NCBI RefSeq assembly: GCF_009688945.1
Contig: NZ_AP021874.1
Span: 6,862,001-6,926,000 of the forward strand
From: Desulfosarcina alkanivorans
GTDB lineage: Bacteria > Desulfobacterota > Desulfobacteria > Desulfobacterales > Desulfosarcinaceae
Length of the DNA stretch: 64,000 nt
Direction: 5' to 3'
Within the stretch, counting starts at the first letter, position 1. Each line of letters opens with the position of its first letter. A program made the position numbers and the translations under genes. The notes beneath the pieces are model-generated. The model ran no database searches. It was not told where the DNA came from and saw nothing but the letters and a program-made list of their open reading frames with translations. Positions 55,750 through 63,890 of the stretch are shown here, piece by piece.

Positions 55750-56041
55750 CTATTGATCGAAGAATCGTTTCATGTTGAACGCCTCCTTGTTTTTGAGCAT
55801 AAAGTAAATGGCCCGGCCCAGCTTGTGGGTGAAGATTCCCAGAGCCTTGCCTTTATTGTATTTGTGTTCCAGTTTGGAAACGAAATACTTTGCCTGGGAT
55901 GAATCCCTGAGCATGAGGATCGCGGCTTCCTTGATCGCCCATTTGAGATGGTGGTTGCCGATCTTCTTGTTGCTGTGCCCGGCCCACTTGCCGTCGGACT
56001 CTTTTACCGGCCGGATCAGCCTGGCATAGGATGAGAAATCC

Positions 56042-57605
56042 GTACGCGTTCACGGGATATTCCCGTATGAATCAAATCCAGGAAAGGTCAGGCATTATAT
56101 TACGAAAGTAGGAAGCAATACATTCCACGAGAAATGGGAACGTGGGCTTTTCATTTAAACGGCAGGTCTCTTTCAGTGACAAGATCCGCTCGACCCACCG
56201 ATTACCCTTTTCGCTTTGGGTTCCCAGACTGCGTTTTCGCCACAGCACACCAAAACGTAAGGCCCGCTCAGCGCGATTATTTGTAGGTTCGACGCCATGG
56301 TGATCGAGAAAGGTCCACAGACTGTCCATTTCCCGTACGATCTGACGGGCAAGTCTACCAGCATCGGTCTTGTCCTCCTCCCAAAGGGAGACGGTGAACA
56401 AGAAGAACGTATAAAAATCCGACCACTGTTTTGAGTCGGGAGGTTCTTTGGCAAACGATACCAGTTGCCTCAGCCAGGCGGCGACGATTTCTCCGAAGCG
56501 GCGAAGGTCGGGTTTCTTTCTTTCCGTCAGGGCATCGGCCTTGCGGATCAGGTGAGCCAGGCAGGTTTGGCGGTGCACCCATTTTTGGTATAGGCCGTAT
56601 CCATCACTGACCAGAATGCCGTTCCAATCCTGGATTAAGTTTTCGAAGGCCTCCTTAGACCGGTGTGGGTCGATACGATAAAATGCCACCCGTTCATTTA
56701 CCATGGCCCACAGCCAGTGCAGATCATTTTGCTTAAACCAGGATGTTTCGTCGATGTAGTTACACCAAAAGCGTCGGGCGATCTGGCCGATGCGTTCGTA
56801 GACTGGCAATAGCGCATTTGAGGTGCGGTCGACAATTTTCTGGATGGTTCCGGTGGCAATGGGAATGTCTAATACAGATTCGCACAACTTTTTGACATCG
56901 TTTCGGCTCATGCCCTTGATGCCGCTCAGTTCACCGATAAAGGCGGTAAAACGAGGACCGTAACCGGTGGACATCTCAGGTGGCAGCATGGCTTTGACCA
57001 CGTTACCGCAGTTAGGGCAATCGCATTGCTGGAGAAGATAGTGATTGACTTGCATTTCGATTTCGGGAAGCTCAATATGTTGATGTACGTAAAACGTTTT
57101 CATCTTTTCCTGATCGAAAGCCGAATGCCCGCATGAGCAACGTTGCGGGGTCAACCAATAGCTCTCGGTCGGGTCCAGCACTTGCTGCTGGTGCGGCTTA
57201 TGGCCTTTCTGACCGCCTTTAGCCTTTTTGCTCTTTTTTTGCTTTCTCTTCTTCCTCGCAAAAGGTGGATCGGAAGACGGTGGCTTGCTGGAGTTGTGAG
57301 AATTTTTCCGGGTCCGAACCTCGAGCTTCTCGAGCCGTTTTTCGTGGAGTGCAATCCGCTGTTCCATATCGAAAAGCGTCCGTTCCAGAGCCATGATGTA
57401 ATGACGCACCGGCTCTGGCGTCAGTTGCCAATCGAGTTCCGAAAAAGGTCTTTTGAGTGCCATGAAAAGCACCCTATCATAGCCAAAAAGAAAAATCTAG
57501 ATTTATTTTGAATTATTCCAGATGGTTAGGAGCCTTACTTTTGTGTATTGATTTCGGGGACTTGCGAAGCCAATCGGACCATCAAAGTACCCCGTGAATG
57601 CTTAC
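56042..57605 (-). mobile_element. IS66-type insertion sequence, copy 3 (1,564 bp), nested in IS110
   Basis: Same ends as copy 2, flanked by the 8-bp direct repeat AGAAATCC (56034-56041 and 57606-57613). It lies inside the IS110 transposase gene, so it arrived after that element. Confidence 0.93.
56072..57463 (-). CDS. IS66-family transposase (ISBst12-like), copy 3
   Basis: 463 residues from ATG 57463, essentially the same as copy 2, and intact. Confidence 0.9.
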   Translation of the reverse strand: MALKRPFSELDWQLTPEPVRHYIMALERTLFDMEQRIALHEKRLEKLEVRTRKNSHNSSKPPSSDPPFARKKRKQKKSKKAKGGQKGHKPHQQQVLDPTESYWLTPQRCSCGHSAFDQEKMKTFYVHQHIELPEIEMQVNHYLLQQCDCPNCGNVVKAMLPPEMSTGYGPRFTAFIGELSGIKGMSRNDVKKLCESVLDIPIATGTIQKIVDRTSNALLPVYERIGQIARRFWCNYIDETSWFKQNDLHWLWAMVNERVAFYRIDPHRSKEAFENLIQDWNGILVSDGYGLYQKWVHRQTCLAHLIRKADALTERKKPDLRRFGEIVAAWLRQLVSFAKEPPDSKQWSDFYTFFLFTVSLWEEDKTDAGRLARQIVREMDSLWTFLDHHGVEPTNNRAERALRFGVLWRKRSLGTQSEKGNRWVERILSLKETCRLNEKPTFPFLVECIASYFRNIMPDLSWI

Positions 57606-58969
57606 AGAAATCCTGTACCCTGGGAAACCGCCTGACATCATGGACCTCGTACAGGATTACCAGGGCCAGGATCTGCCCGACACCGGGGATTGAGCGCAGC
57701 AGATATAAAGTGTGGTAATCATGCTGGCGGGCGGTTTTTTCGATATGCCATTCAAGCTTTTTAAGAATCTGATTCATGGCATCGATCATGGCCAAGTCGA
57801 CTTCGATGCTCTTTCTGACAGCCGGGTCTTCAAACCTTTCGGCGACACCGCCATGGTTGTATTTGCGTGACAATTTTTTCCTGAACGCCGGCAGGTTGTA
57901 CTGGGTATTGGTGTTGTTAATATGGGCTACCAGTTCGCTGCATCGTCTCGACAGATACATGCGCCGGCGCAGCAGATCCCGTGTTGCCCGCCACTTGGCC
58001 GGATAGGGATAAGCGGTGGGAAAATTGCCGCCTTTGAGTAACATGGCGAGTTTGTAAGAATCGATTTTATCGTTTTTGGTTTTGCCGCCGTGGATGGCTT
58101 TCATGTATAATGCGTGTCCAAGGACGAAATCGATTTTGTGATCGGCGCACAGATCGGCCAGCCAGTACCAGCAGAAGACACATTCAACACCGACAACAAC
58201 GTCTTCGATAAACGGGAACACCAGTTCGAAAAAGAGTTCCGGGTCGGTTTTGATATTCAGGTGAACAACAATTTTTCCTTTATGGTCGAGGATGCAGACA
58301 TACATTTTCCTGGCATGCAGATCGACACCGCAGTAATACTTGTGCTGTCGGTTGTAAAATTTCATGATGTGCCTCCTTTTGCTTGGGTAAGTATTTGTTA
58401 GGGGTAACAAAAGTTTACCGTTGCAAGTGAAAGGGGGCAACCCATCATCATGTTTTCTGTTCGAGAATGGGGTATTAAAAAGCTCGTCGGAGAACAGGAA
58501 ATATGATGATGGGTTTACACGACAGCCCCGTTTCTTTGGGAGGCCATAACTAGTATCATTTGCATTTACTTTCTGGCCCATGTCAGCACTAGATAAGATG
58601 GATTTGGTGGTATTTAAGCCGGGGTATGATTCTCATCCGCCTGCAATACAAAGAGAGATGGAAAAACCTGAACAGATTGAACACACTTCACCGGATGGAG
58701 AATATTTTGTGGGACGGCGTGCTCATTGTGGAATATGGAGAAAATGCAAAGTTAAGTTGAATAAGGCAAAAAGTTTGGAAGAAAGAAGGCGAGCTTCTAA
58801 TGAATGCCGTAATAGCTTGAACCAATTACGAGTCGACGACTCAAGGATTGCCAACTTTTCAAAGGCTTTAAAAAAGGCATAATAGTATCTGAATTAATAT
58901 TGAAAATGGTTTTGATCCAATACTACCTTCATATATAAGCAAATGGAAATTAAAGATGATTAAATCAGG

Positions 58970-60079
58970 GAAAGTTAGGGACATCCATAAATTTATAAAT
59001 TGACATAATCATAACCACCATGTAAAAAGACACCCATGCCACGTCAATCCCGCATCGATGCACCTGGCGCGCTTCACCACCTGATCATCCGTGGTATCGA
59101 ACGAAAGGCTATTTTCAAAGACGACGCGGATCGGTATGGATTTATTGAAAGAATCGAGTCCATCTTTTCAGAGACCGATACCCCATGCTTTGCATGGGCG
59201 TTGATGTCCAATCATGTGCATCTTCTGACCCGCACTGCGCAGACCCCCCTGGCCACTTTAATGAGGCGGTTGCTCACCGGCTATGCGGTGGCATTTAATC
59301 GCAGGCATCATCGACATGGCCATCTTTTCCAGAATCGCTATAAATCCATCCTTTGTCAGGAAGACGCTTACCTGCTTGAACTGACCCGTTATATCCACCT
59401 GAATCCACTGCGCGCCGGAATAGTCAAAGATATTGATGCGCTAAACGTTTATCCGTTCACGGGACACAGCGTCATCATGGGCATTCAAGATGCGAAATGG
59501 CAGAACACTGAAAAGATTCTCGGCATGTTCGCCAAATACAAGAAGACCGCTCGGAGAAAATATCGGGAGTTCGTGGAGGGGGGAATCGATGCCGGTCGCA
59601 GGCCTGAATTGGTGGGCGGCGGGTTGATTCGCAGTGTGGGGGGATGGAAACAAGCAAAAATTCTATTGAAGGGACAAGAGCGGGTGAAAGGCGATGAGCG
59701 GATATTGGGCGACACCGATTTTGTCCAGGATGTGCTCAATCGGTGCAACGAAAATTATATGCGAAAATATCGATTGGCCGCTCAAGGGGTCGAGTTAGAT
59801 ACCTTGTCCAAAGGCGTCGCTGCGTATTTCAATCTGACCTGTGATCGGTTGTATAGCCCCGGCCGTTATCCCGCCGTTGTGCAGGCTCGCAGTGTGCTTT
59901 GTTTCCTCGCTGTCCGCCAGTTGGGTCTGACAGCCACCGAACTGGCCCGAAAAATTGGATTGACCCAACCGGCAATCAGTATTTCTGTGAAACGGGGAGA
60001 GGGGATCGTCAAGGAAAGAAGGTTCGATATTTCAGACTTCCTACCGTAATTTATATATTTATGGATGTCCCTAAGGTTC
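58970..60079 (+). mobile_element. Y1-transposase element, copy 4 (1,110 bp)
   Basis: Same ends as copy 1. The left flank is the spacer after the cassette E membrane gene. The right end is followed by a ladder of partial copies of itself (60080-60210, listed separately). Confidence 0.88.
59036..60049 (+). CDS. REP-associated tyrosine (Y1) transposase, copy 4
   Basis: 337 residues, the same as the other three copies, and intact. Confidence 0.9.
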   Translation: MPRQSRIDAPGALHHLIIRGIERKAIFKDDADRYGFIERIESIFSETDTPCFAWALMSNHVHLLTRTAQTPLATLMRRLLTGYAVAFNRRHHRHGHLFQNRYKSILCQEDAYLLELTRYIHLNPLRAGIVKDIDALNVYPFTGHSVIMGIQDAKWQNTEKILGMFAKYKKTARRKYREFVEGGIDAGRRPELVGGGLIRSVGGWKQAKILLKGQERVKGDERILGDTDFVQDVLNRCNENYMRKYRLAAQGVELDTLSKGVAAYFNLTCDRLYSPGRYPAVVQARSVLCFLAVRQLGLTATELARKIGLTQPAISISVKRGEGIVKERRFDISDFLP

Positions 60080-60210
60080 CTGTGAAACGGGGAGAGGGGA
60101 TCGTCAAGGAAAGAAGGTTCGATATTTCAGACTTCCTACCGTAATTTATATATTTATGGATGTCCCTAAGGTTCCTATTTATGGATGTCCCTAAGGTTCT
60201 CTAAGGTTCT
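59985..60210. repeat. Nested tandem repeats of the Y1 element right end
   Basis: The last 95 bp of the element (59985-60079) are repeated directly after it (60080-60174). Then the last 24-25 bp are repeated (about 60176-60199), then the last 10 (CTAAGGTTCT at 60191-60200 and 60201-60210). Every repeat ends at the same terminal CTAAGGTTC, and the units become shorter outwards. Confidence 0.9.
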
Positions 60211-60973
60211 TGATCATGCCGAGGGTCTTGAAACCGGCCTGATGGTAAATAGCCTGCCCGCGATGATCGACGGCGATCAGTTCACGGTCAACCATGTGCC
60301 CCTGATCCAGGGAGAAAACATCATCACGGCCGCGGCCACGGATGCTTCCGGGCTTACGTTATCGGATTCTATCACGGTCAATGCGGAAATGCCCGAGGAT
60401 TATATCCGCCTGACCGCCAGTCCGGTTTCGGGAACGTCGCCCTTCGAGACCACGCTGAGGATCGACAGCTCGTTTGCCGTCGCTTCAGTCCAGATGACCT
60501 ATTTTGGGCCGGATGACGTCACCTATCTCGATGAATCAATGGATGAGATACGGCTGGAAGTTACGACAGAAGGCATACATACCTTTGAGATAGAGGCAAC
60601 CGATTCAGAGGGCAATGTATATACGGATGAGATTAGCATTGAAGTGGTTGATCGGGCTGCGCTGGATGACTTGCTGCAAGACAAATGGACGAACATGAAA
60701 GCCGCTTTGATGGCCGGTGATGTAGATGGAGCGCTGGAATACCATCATGAGGATGCTCGGGAGCGCTATGCCGCCATCTACAATGCATTGGGTGATGATT
60801 TGGCAACGCTGGTTGGGCGAATGCAGAACATATCCTGGATAAATTACGTTAACGGAGTCGCTAAATACCGGATTCGACAGAATCATGAGATCAACGGTCA
60901 AGTCGTTACCATTACCTACTATATTTATTTTAGCCGCGACAAGAACGGGTTGTGGTTAATTGAAAGATACTGA
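60185..60973 (+). pseudogene. 5'-truncated Ig/NTF2 protein, cassette F (tail-2)
   Basis: An ATG in the repeated Y1 end (60185) reads in frame (M-S-L-R-F-S-K-V-L) into D-H-A-E-G-L-E-T-G-L-M-V-N, which matches nt 9865 onward of cassette A. The tail is of type 2 (D-K-W-T-N-M-K, ending W-L-I-E-R-Y) but diverged from those of B and D. No lipoprotein or PLC-like gene follows; a second Y1 element begins about 25 bp later. Confidence 0.75.
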
Positions 60974-61059
60974 TAAATCAGGGGTGATAGTTTGGGAATT
61001 AGGGACGCCCTTAACATATAAACTTGACGCAAGCTGGTCGGGCTGATAATCAGTCCTGC

Positions 61060-62064
61060 ATGCCCCGCCAAGCCCGCATAGACACCCCCGGAGCGCTGCA
61101 CCACATCATTGCCCGCGGCATCGAGCGTCGCAAGATCTTCAACGACGACGAAGACCGCGACGCCTTCATCGAACGCCTGGGCACGATTCTCGATCAAACC
61201 GGAACCGAATGCTACGCCTGGGCGTTGATCCCCAACCACTTCCACCTTTTGCTGCGCACCGGTAGCGCTCCCATCGCCACGGTGATGCGCCGGTTGCTGA
61301 CCGGCCATGCCATCTGTTTCAACCGCCGGCACCGGCGCAGCGGCCACCTGTTCCAAAACCGCTATAAATCCATCTTGTGCCAGGAAGACGCCTATTTGTT
61401 GGAACTGGTGCGATACATCCATTTGAATCCCCTGAGAGCCAAACTGGTCGCCGACATGAAAGCCTTGGACAAGTACCCCTACTGTGGTCACGCGACGGTC
61501 ATGGGCACTATCGATTGCGCCTGGCAAAATGTTACGGTGGTTCTGAGGCAATTCGGTAAAAGAGTTGCGTCGGCGCGCAAGGGCTACCGGTCGTTTGTCG
61601 AAAAAGGAATCGCGAATGGAAAACGAACCGATCTGACCGGCGGCGGTCTGATCCGAAGCGCCGGCGGCTGGACCGCGGTGAAGGCGATCAGAGCTGCCGC
61701 TACCCATGAAAAGAGCGACGAGCGGATTCTTGGCGATGGCGCTTTTGTCGAACGGATTCTTGCGGAAAGCCAGGAGGTTTTAGATCGGCGTTATGCGCTG
61801 AAGGCCCAAGGATTGACCGTGGAAGATGTGGCTGATCGGGTTGCGCAGGTGCTTGGCATCACCACCGACCGGGTCTGGCTTCCCGGCAAGTACAAACAGC
61901 AGGTCATGGCCCGTAGCCTGCTCTGCTTTTGGTCGGTGCAGGAATTGGGCGAGAGCATGGCCGCCATGGCCGGGCGGTTGGGCATTTCCACTACAGCTGT
62001 GAGCAAGTCCGTCCGGCGGGGCGCCCACATCGCCGACGATCTTGGCGTGAAGTTGATAAGTTGA
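61060..62064 (+). CDS. REP-associated tyrosine (Y1) transposase, divergent type
   Basis: 334 residues from ATG 61060. It has I-P-N-H-F-H-L-L (HUH motif), G-H-L-F-Q-N-R-Y-K-S and Y-L-L-E-L-V-R-Y-I-H-L-N-P with the catalytic tyrosine, and a C-terminal DnaA/HTH-like domain with A-G-R-L-G-I-S-T-T-A-V-S. It is clearly related to the four-copy transposase but differs at many positions and has its own ends. It appears intact. Confidence 0.9.
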   Translation: MPRQARIDTPGALHHIIARGIERRKIFNDDEDRDAFIERLGTILDQTGTECYAWALIPNHFHLLLRTGSAPIATVMRRLLTGHAICFNRRHRRSGHLFQNRYKSILCQEDAYLLELVRYIHLNPLRAKLVADMKALDKYPYCGHATVMGTIDCAWQNVTVVLRQFGKRVASARKGYRSFVEKGIANGKRTDLTGGGLIRSAGGWTAVKAIRAAATHEKSDERILGDGAFVERILAESQEVLDRRYALKAQGLTVEDVADRVAQVLGITTDRVWLPGKYKQQVMARSLLCFWSVQELGESMAAMAGRLGISTTAVSKSVRRGAHIADDLGVKLIS

Positions 62065-62155
62065 GGGCGTCCCATATGCCCCCTAAGTTGAGGGCGTCCC
62101 ATATGCCCCGTAAGTTGAGGGCGTCCCATATGCCACCATATGCCACATATGCCCA
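62058..62155. repeat. Tandem repeats of the divergent Y1 element right end
   Basis: Units of 27 bp (62058-62084), 27 bp (62085-62111) and 26 bp (62112-62137), each starting AAGTTGAGGGCGTCCCATA, followed by shorter units ATATGCCAC (62138-62146) and ATATGCCCA (62147-62155). The shortening outward parallels 59985-60210. Confidence 0.9.
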
Positions 62156-62982
62156 CTGCGGCAAACCGGCCATGGCGTCCAGAAATGGACCAATCTCACC
62201 AACAAACACGTGGGGGCGGTGGTGGACCGCTGGCAGGCCGAGGGTCTGGCCGTGGGCACAATCAAGGAATATCTCTCCGGCGTCCGCACCGTCTTGCGTC
62301 ACTTCGACAACGACCGCATCGCCGCCGACAACCGGGCCTTCAATCTTGCAAACCGCGTCTACGTCAGCAACCAGGACAAATCCTTACCCCAGGCGGCCTA
62401 CGAGAAAGCCGTGTCCGCCTTGCAATCAAGCAACAGCATCAACGACAACCGCATTGCCGCCCAGCTGATGCTCCAGCGTACGTTGGGCTTGAGAAAAGAG
62501 GAGAGCTTCAAGTTCAGTCCCGCCCGCAGTGTCCTGGCCGACGGGCGCATTTACATCACCGACGGCACCAAGGGGGGCAGAGACCGCATACTTCACCAGA
62601 TCTCGGACCCGGCAAGGGTGGCCATTGCATACGCAAAAACCGTGCTCTCCGGAGCCAATACCATGGCCAACACCATGACCGAGCGGCAGTGGAACGCTCT
62701 GTTTTACCGCACCATCAAGGCCCAAGGAATTACGAAACAACAATGCGGAGCCTCTGCCCACGGCCTGCGCCACGCTTACGCCCGGGAGCGTTACCGGGCA
62801 CTGACCGGCTTTGCCGCCCGGTCACGTCGATACCGCTGAAGCGTTTAGGGCCAATGCCCGGCAGGTGGCTGGCAGCGAATGGAAAAAACTGGACCAGGAC
62901 GCCCGGACCTTGCTGAAAAGTGAGTTGGGGCACGGTCCCGACCGGGACGATGTGGTGGCTGTTTACGTGGGAAGTGCTTAGA
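62156..62982 (+). pseudogene. Phage-type tyrosine recombinase, truncated and frameshifted
   Basis: The frame is open from the Y1 element end: W-T-N-L-T-N-K-H-V-G-A-V-V-D-R-W, Y-L-S-G-V-R-T-V-L-R-H-F, then L-G-L-R-K-E-E-S-F, T-K-G-G-R-D-R and H-G-L-R-H-A-Y-A-R-E-R-Y. These fit the Integrase_1 type of tyrosine recombinases (R, K and H-x-x-R present). The 5' end is lost. Near 62810-62835 a frameshift moves the reading to another frame that continues to 62982 (E-L-G-H-G-P-D-R-D-D-V-V-A-V-Y-V), where the nucleophile Tyr of V-A-V-Y-V lies. It is unlike the recombinase pair at 39972-41874. Confidence 0.8.
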
Positions 62983-62988
62983 TGGCCG

Positions 62989-63264
62989 TCAGGCCACGTT
63001 GGGCATGGTCTTGCGCGGAGCTGGCGCACCCCTTAACAGGCCCTCGGTGCTCAGATCCTCGTCGATGTCAGGCCAGTGGATGCCGAATCCCCCACCTGCA
63101 AGCTGCCAGTTGCCGCGCTGCTCGGCGCTAGCGTGTAAAAGACGCGGATACCAGGCCAGAGGCACGCTGATCGTGCGGCCGTCCATCAGATCGACGCTCA
63201 GGCTGTCTTCGGTAAAATGTACGTCTTTGACCCGTTCACCAGGGTTAATCTGAGAAATACTCAT
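62989..63264 (-). CDS. DUF2442 protein
   Basis: 91 residues from ATG 63264. The pattern V-K-D-V-H-F-T-E-D-S-L-S-V-D-L-M-D-G-R-T-I-S-V-P-L-A-W-Y-P-R-L with a later G-I-H-W-P-D-I-D-E-D-L-S is the DUF2442 signature. Its start overlaps the DUF4160 stop by 20 bp. DUF4160/DUF2442 pairs are common in bacterial genomes and are often thought to be toxin-antitoxin-like; no activity can be read from sequence. Confidence 0.88.
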   Translation of the reverse strand: MSISQINPGERVKDVHFTEDSLSVDLMDGRTISVPLAWYPRLLHASAEQRGNWQLAGGGFGIHWPDIDEDLSTEGLLRGAPAPRKTMPNVA

Positions 63265-63481
63265 GCCAGGCCTCCAAAAGCTCCTGTTGGTTGTCGATGA
63301 CCAGTCTTTCCATCTCACGCAATTCTTTGGCGCTAAATCCCAGGTTGCGGACCAGCGCCACCGGATCGATCCAGAACTTGCAGGTTGCATCGTCCCGGTC
63401 GATGTGCACATGGGGCGGTTCGTTGGGCTCGTGACTGTAAAAATATAAGCGGTAGGGACCGGATCGCAACACCGTAGGCAT
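63245..63481 (-). CDS. DUF4160 protein
   Basis: 78 residues with Y-R-L-Y-F-Y-S-H-E-P-N-E-P-P-H-V-H-I-D-R, the full DUF4160 signature. It starts one base after the stop of the XRE gene and overlaps the DUF2442 gene, so the three are translated as one operon. Confidence 0.9.
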   Translation of the reverse strand: MPTVLRSGPYRLYFYSHEPNEPPHVHIDRDDATCKFWIDPVALVRNLGFSAKELREMERLVIDNQQELLEAWHEYFSD

Positions 63482-63482
63482 G

Positions 63483-63890
63483 TCAGCTGGCCTTTTGCGC
63501 GAATGGCTGGATCGCTCCTTCCACCTTGTTTTTGACGATCATCGCATCGATCAGCTTGATGACCGCCTCCTGATCCTCGGCATCGAAATGTTCCAACTCC
63601 CGAAACCGTTTGATCAGCCTTGTGTTGTGCAGCGAACAGTCCTGCGGGGTCTCTCCGCTTAGCAGATAGTCCACGGAGGTATCCAAAAGACGGGATAGCT
63701 CGATGAGTTTTTCTGCTGGTGGAATGTGCAGCCCGCATTCGTATTTGTTGAACTGGGAAAAACCGATATCCGCCATGGCCGCCAGCTCCTTTTGCGTCCA
63801 CCGCTTTTGCTTCCTCAGCGCTTTAAGCCTCTTTCCAAAGGACTTTCTTACGTTTTTATCGGCCATGATGATGCGGTCCCCCTTTATCAT
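63483..63890 (-). CDS. XRE-family HTH regulator
   Basis: 135 residues from ATG 63890, with AAGGAGG six bases before it; an inner ATG at 63866 is less well placed. HTH at about residues 17-75 (W-T-Q-K-E-L-A-A-M-A-D-I-G-F-S-Q-F-N-K-Y-E). The acidic C-terminal part (R-F-R-E-L-E-H-F-D-A-E-D-Q-E-A-V) resembles that of the XRE protein at 36018. It is likely the autoregulator of the DUF4160/DUF2442 operon. Confidence 0.85.
   Translation of the reverse strand: MIKGDRIIMADKNVRKSFGKRLKALRKQKRWTQKELAAMADIGFSQFNKYECGLHIPPAEKLIELSRLLDTSVDYLLSGETPQDCSLHNTRLIKRFRELEHFDAEDQEAVIKLIDAMIVKNKVEGAIQPFAQKAS

Larger units (their letters stand above)
55750..58365 (-). pseudogene. IS110-family transposase, copy 2, disrupted
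   Basis: The 347-residue gene of copy 1, with the start at 58365 and the stop at 55750, split by IS66 copy 3. The N-terminal part reads through R-R-F-P-R-V-Q-D-F and then leaves the frame inside the IS66 end, stopping at 57535. The C-terminal domain with the serine region is separated. Removing IS66 and one AGAAATCC restores the gene. Confidence 0.88.
55216..58550 (-). mobile_element. IS110/IS1111-type insertion sequence, copy 2, interrupted by IS66
   Basis: Copy of 23328-25090, with TATGGCCTCC at 55221-55230 and GGAGGCCATA at 58539-58548. It is split by an IS66-type element at 56042-57605. The leader hairpin is kept at 58439-58515. Confidence 0.8.
54872..58882 (+). pseudogene. Two-TM membrane protein, cassette E, split by nested insertions
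   Basis: The 5' part (54872 to about 55215) carries the two TM segments and the G-x-V-V-D-A-D-T-G-E-P-I-E-G-A domain; the frame runs into IS110 DNA and stops at 55411. The 3' part runs from about 58551 (F-A-F-T-F-W-P-M) to 58882. The break is at the same codon as in cassette C, although the two genes differ at many positions. Confidence 0.8.
60999..62155 (+). mobile_element. Divergent Y1-transposase element
   Basis: Left end TTAGGGACGCCCTTAA (60999) and right end AAGTTGAGGGCGTCCCATA (62058) are imperfect inverted repeats around GGGACGCCCT. The layout is like the 1,110-bp element but the sequence differs. The right end is iterated (62058-62155). The broken integrase gene begins directly after it. 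Confidence 0.75.

Noticed and set aside
62058..62155. CRISPR-like short repeats
   Set aside because: Units are directly adjacent with no spacers and are copies of a transposon end.
62989..63801. 270-codon minus-strand open frame
   Set aside because: Its 3' part is the real DUF2442 gene; the upstream part is antiparallel-frame shadow of the DUF4160 and XRE genes.
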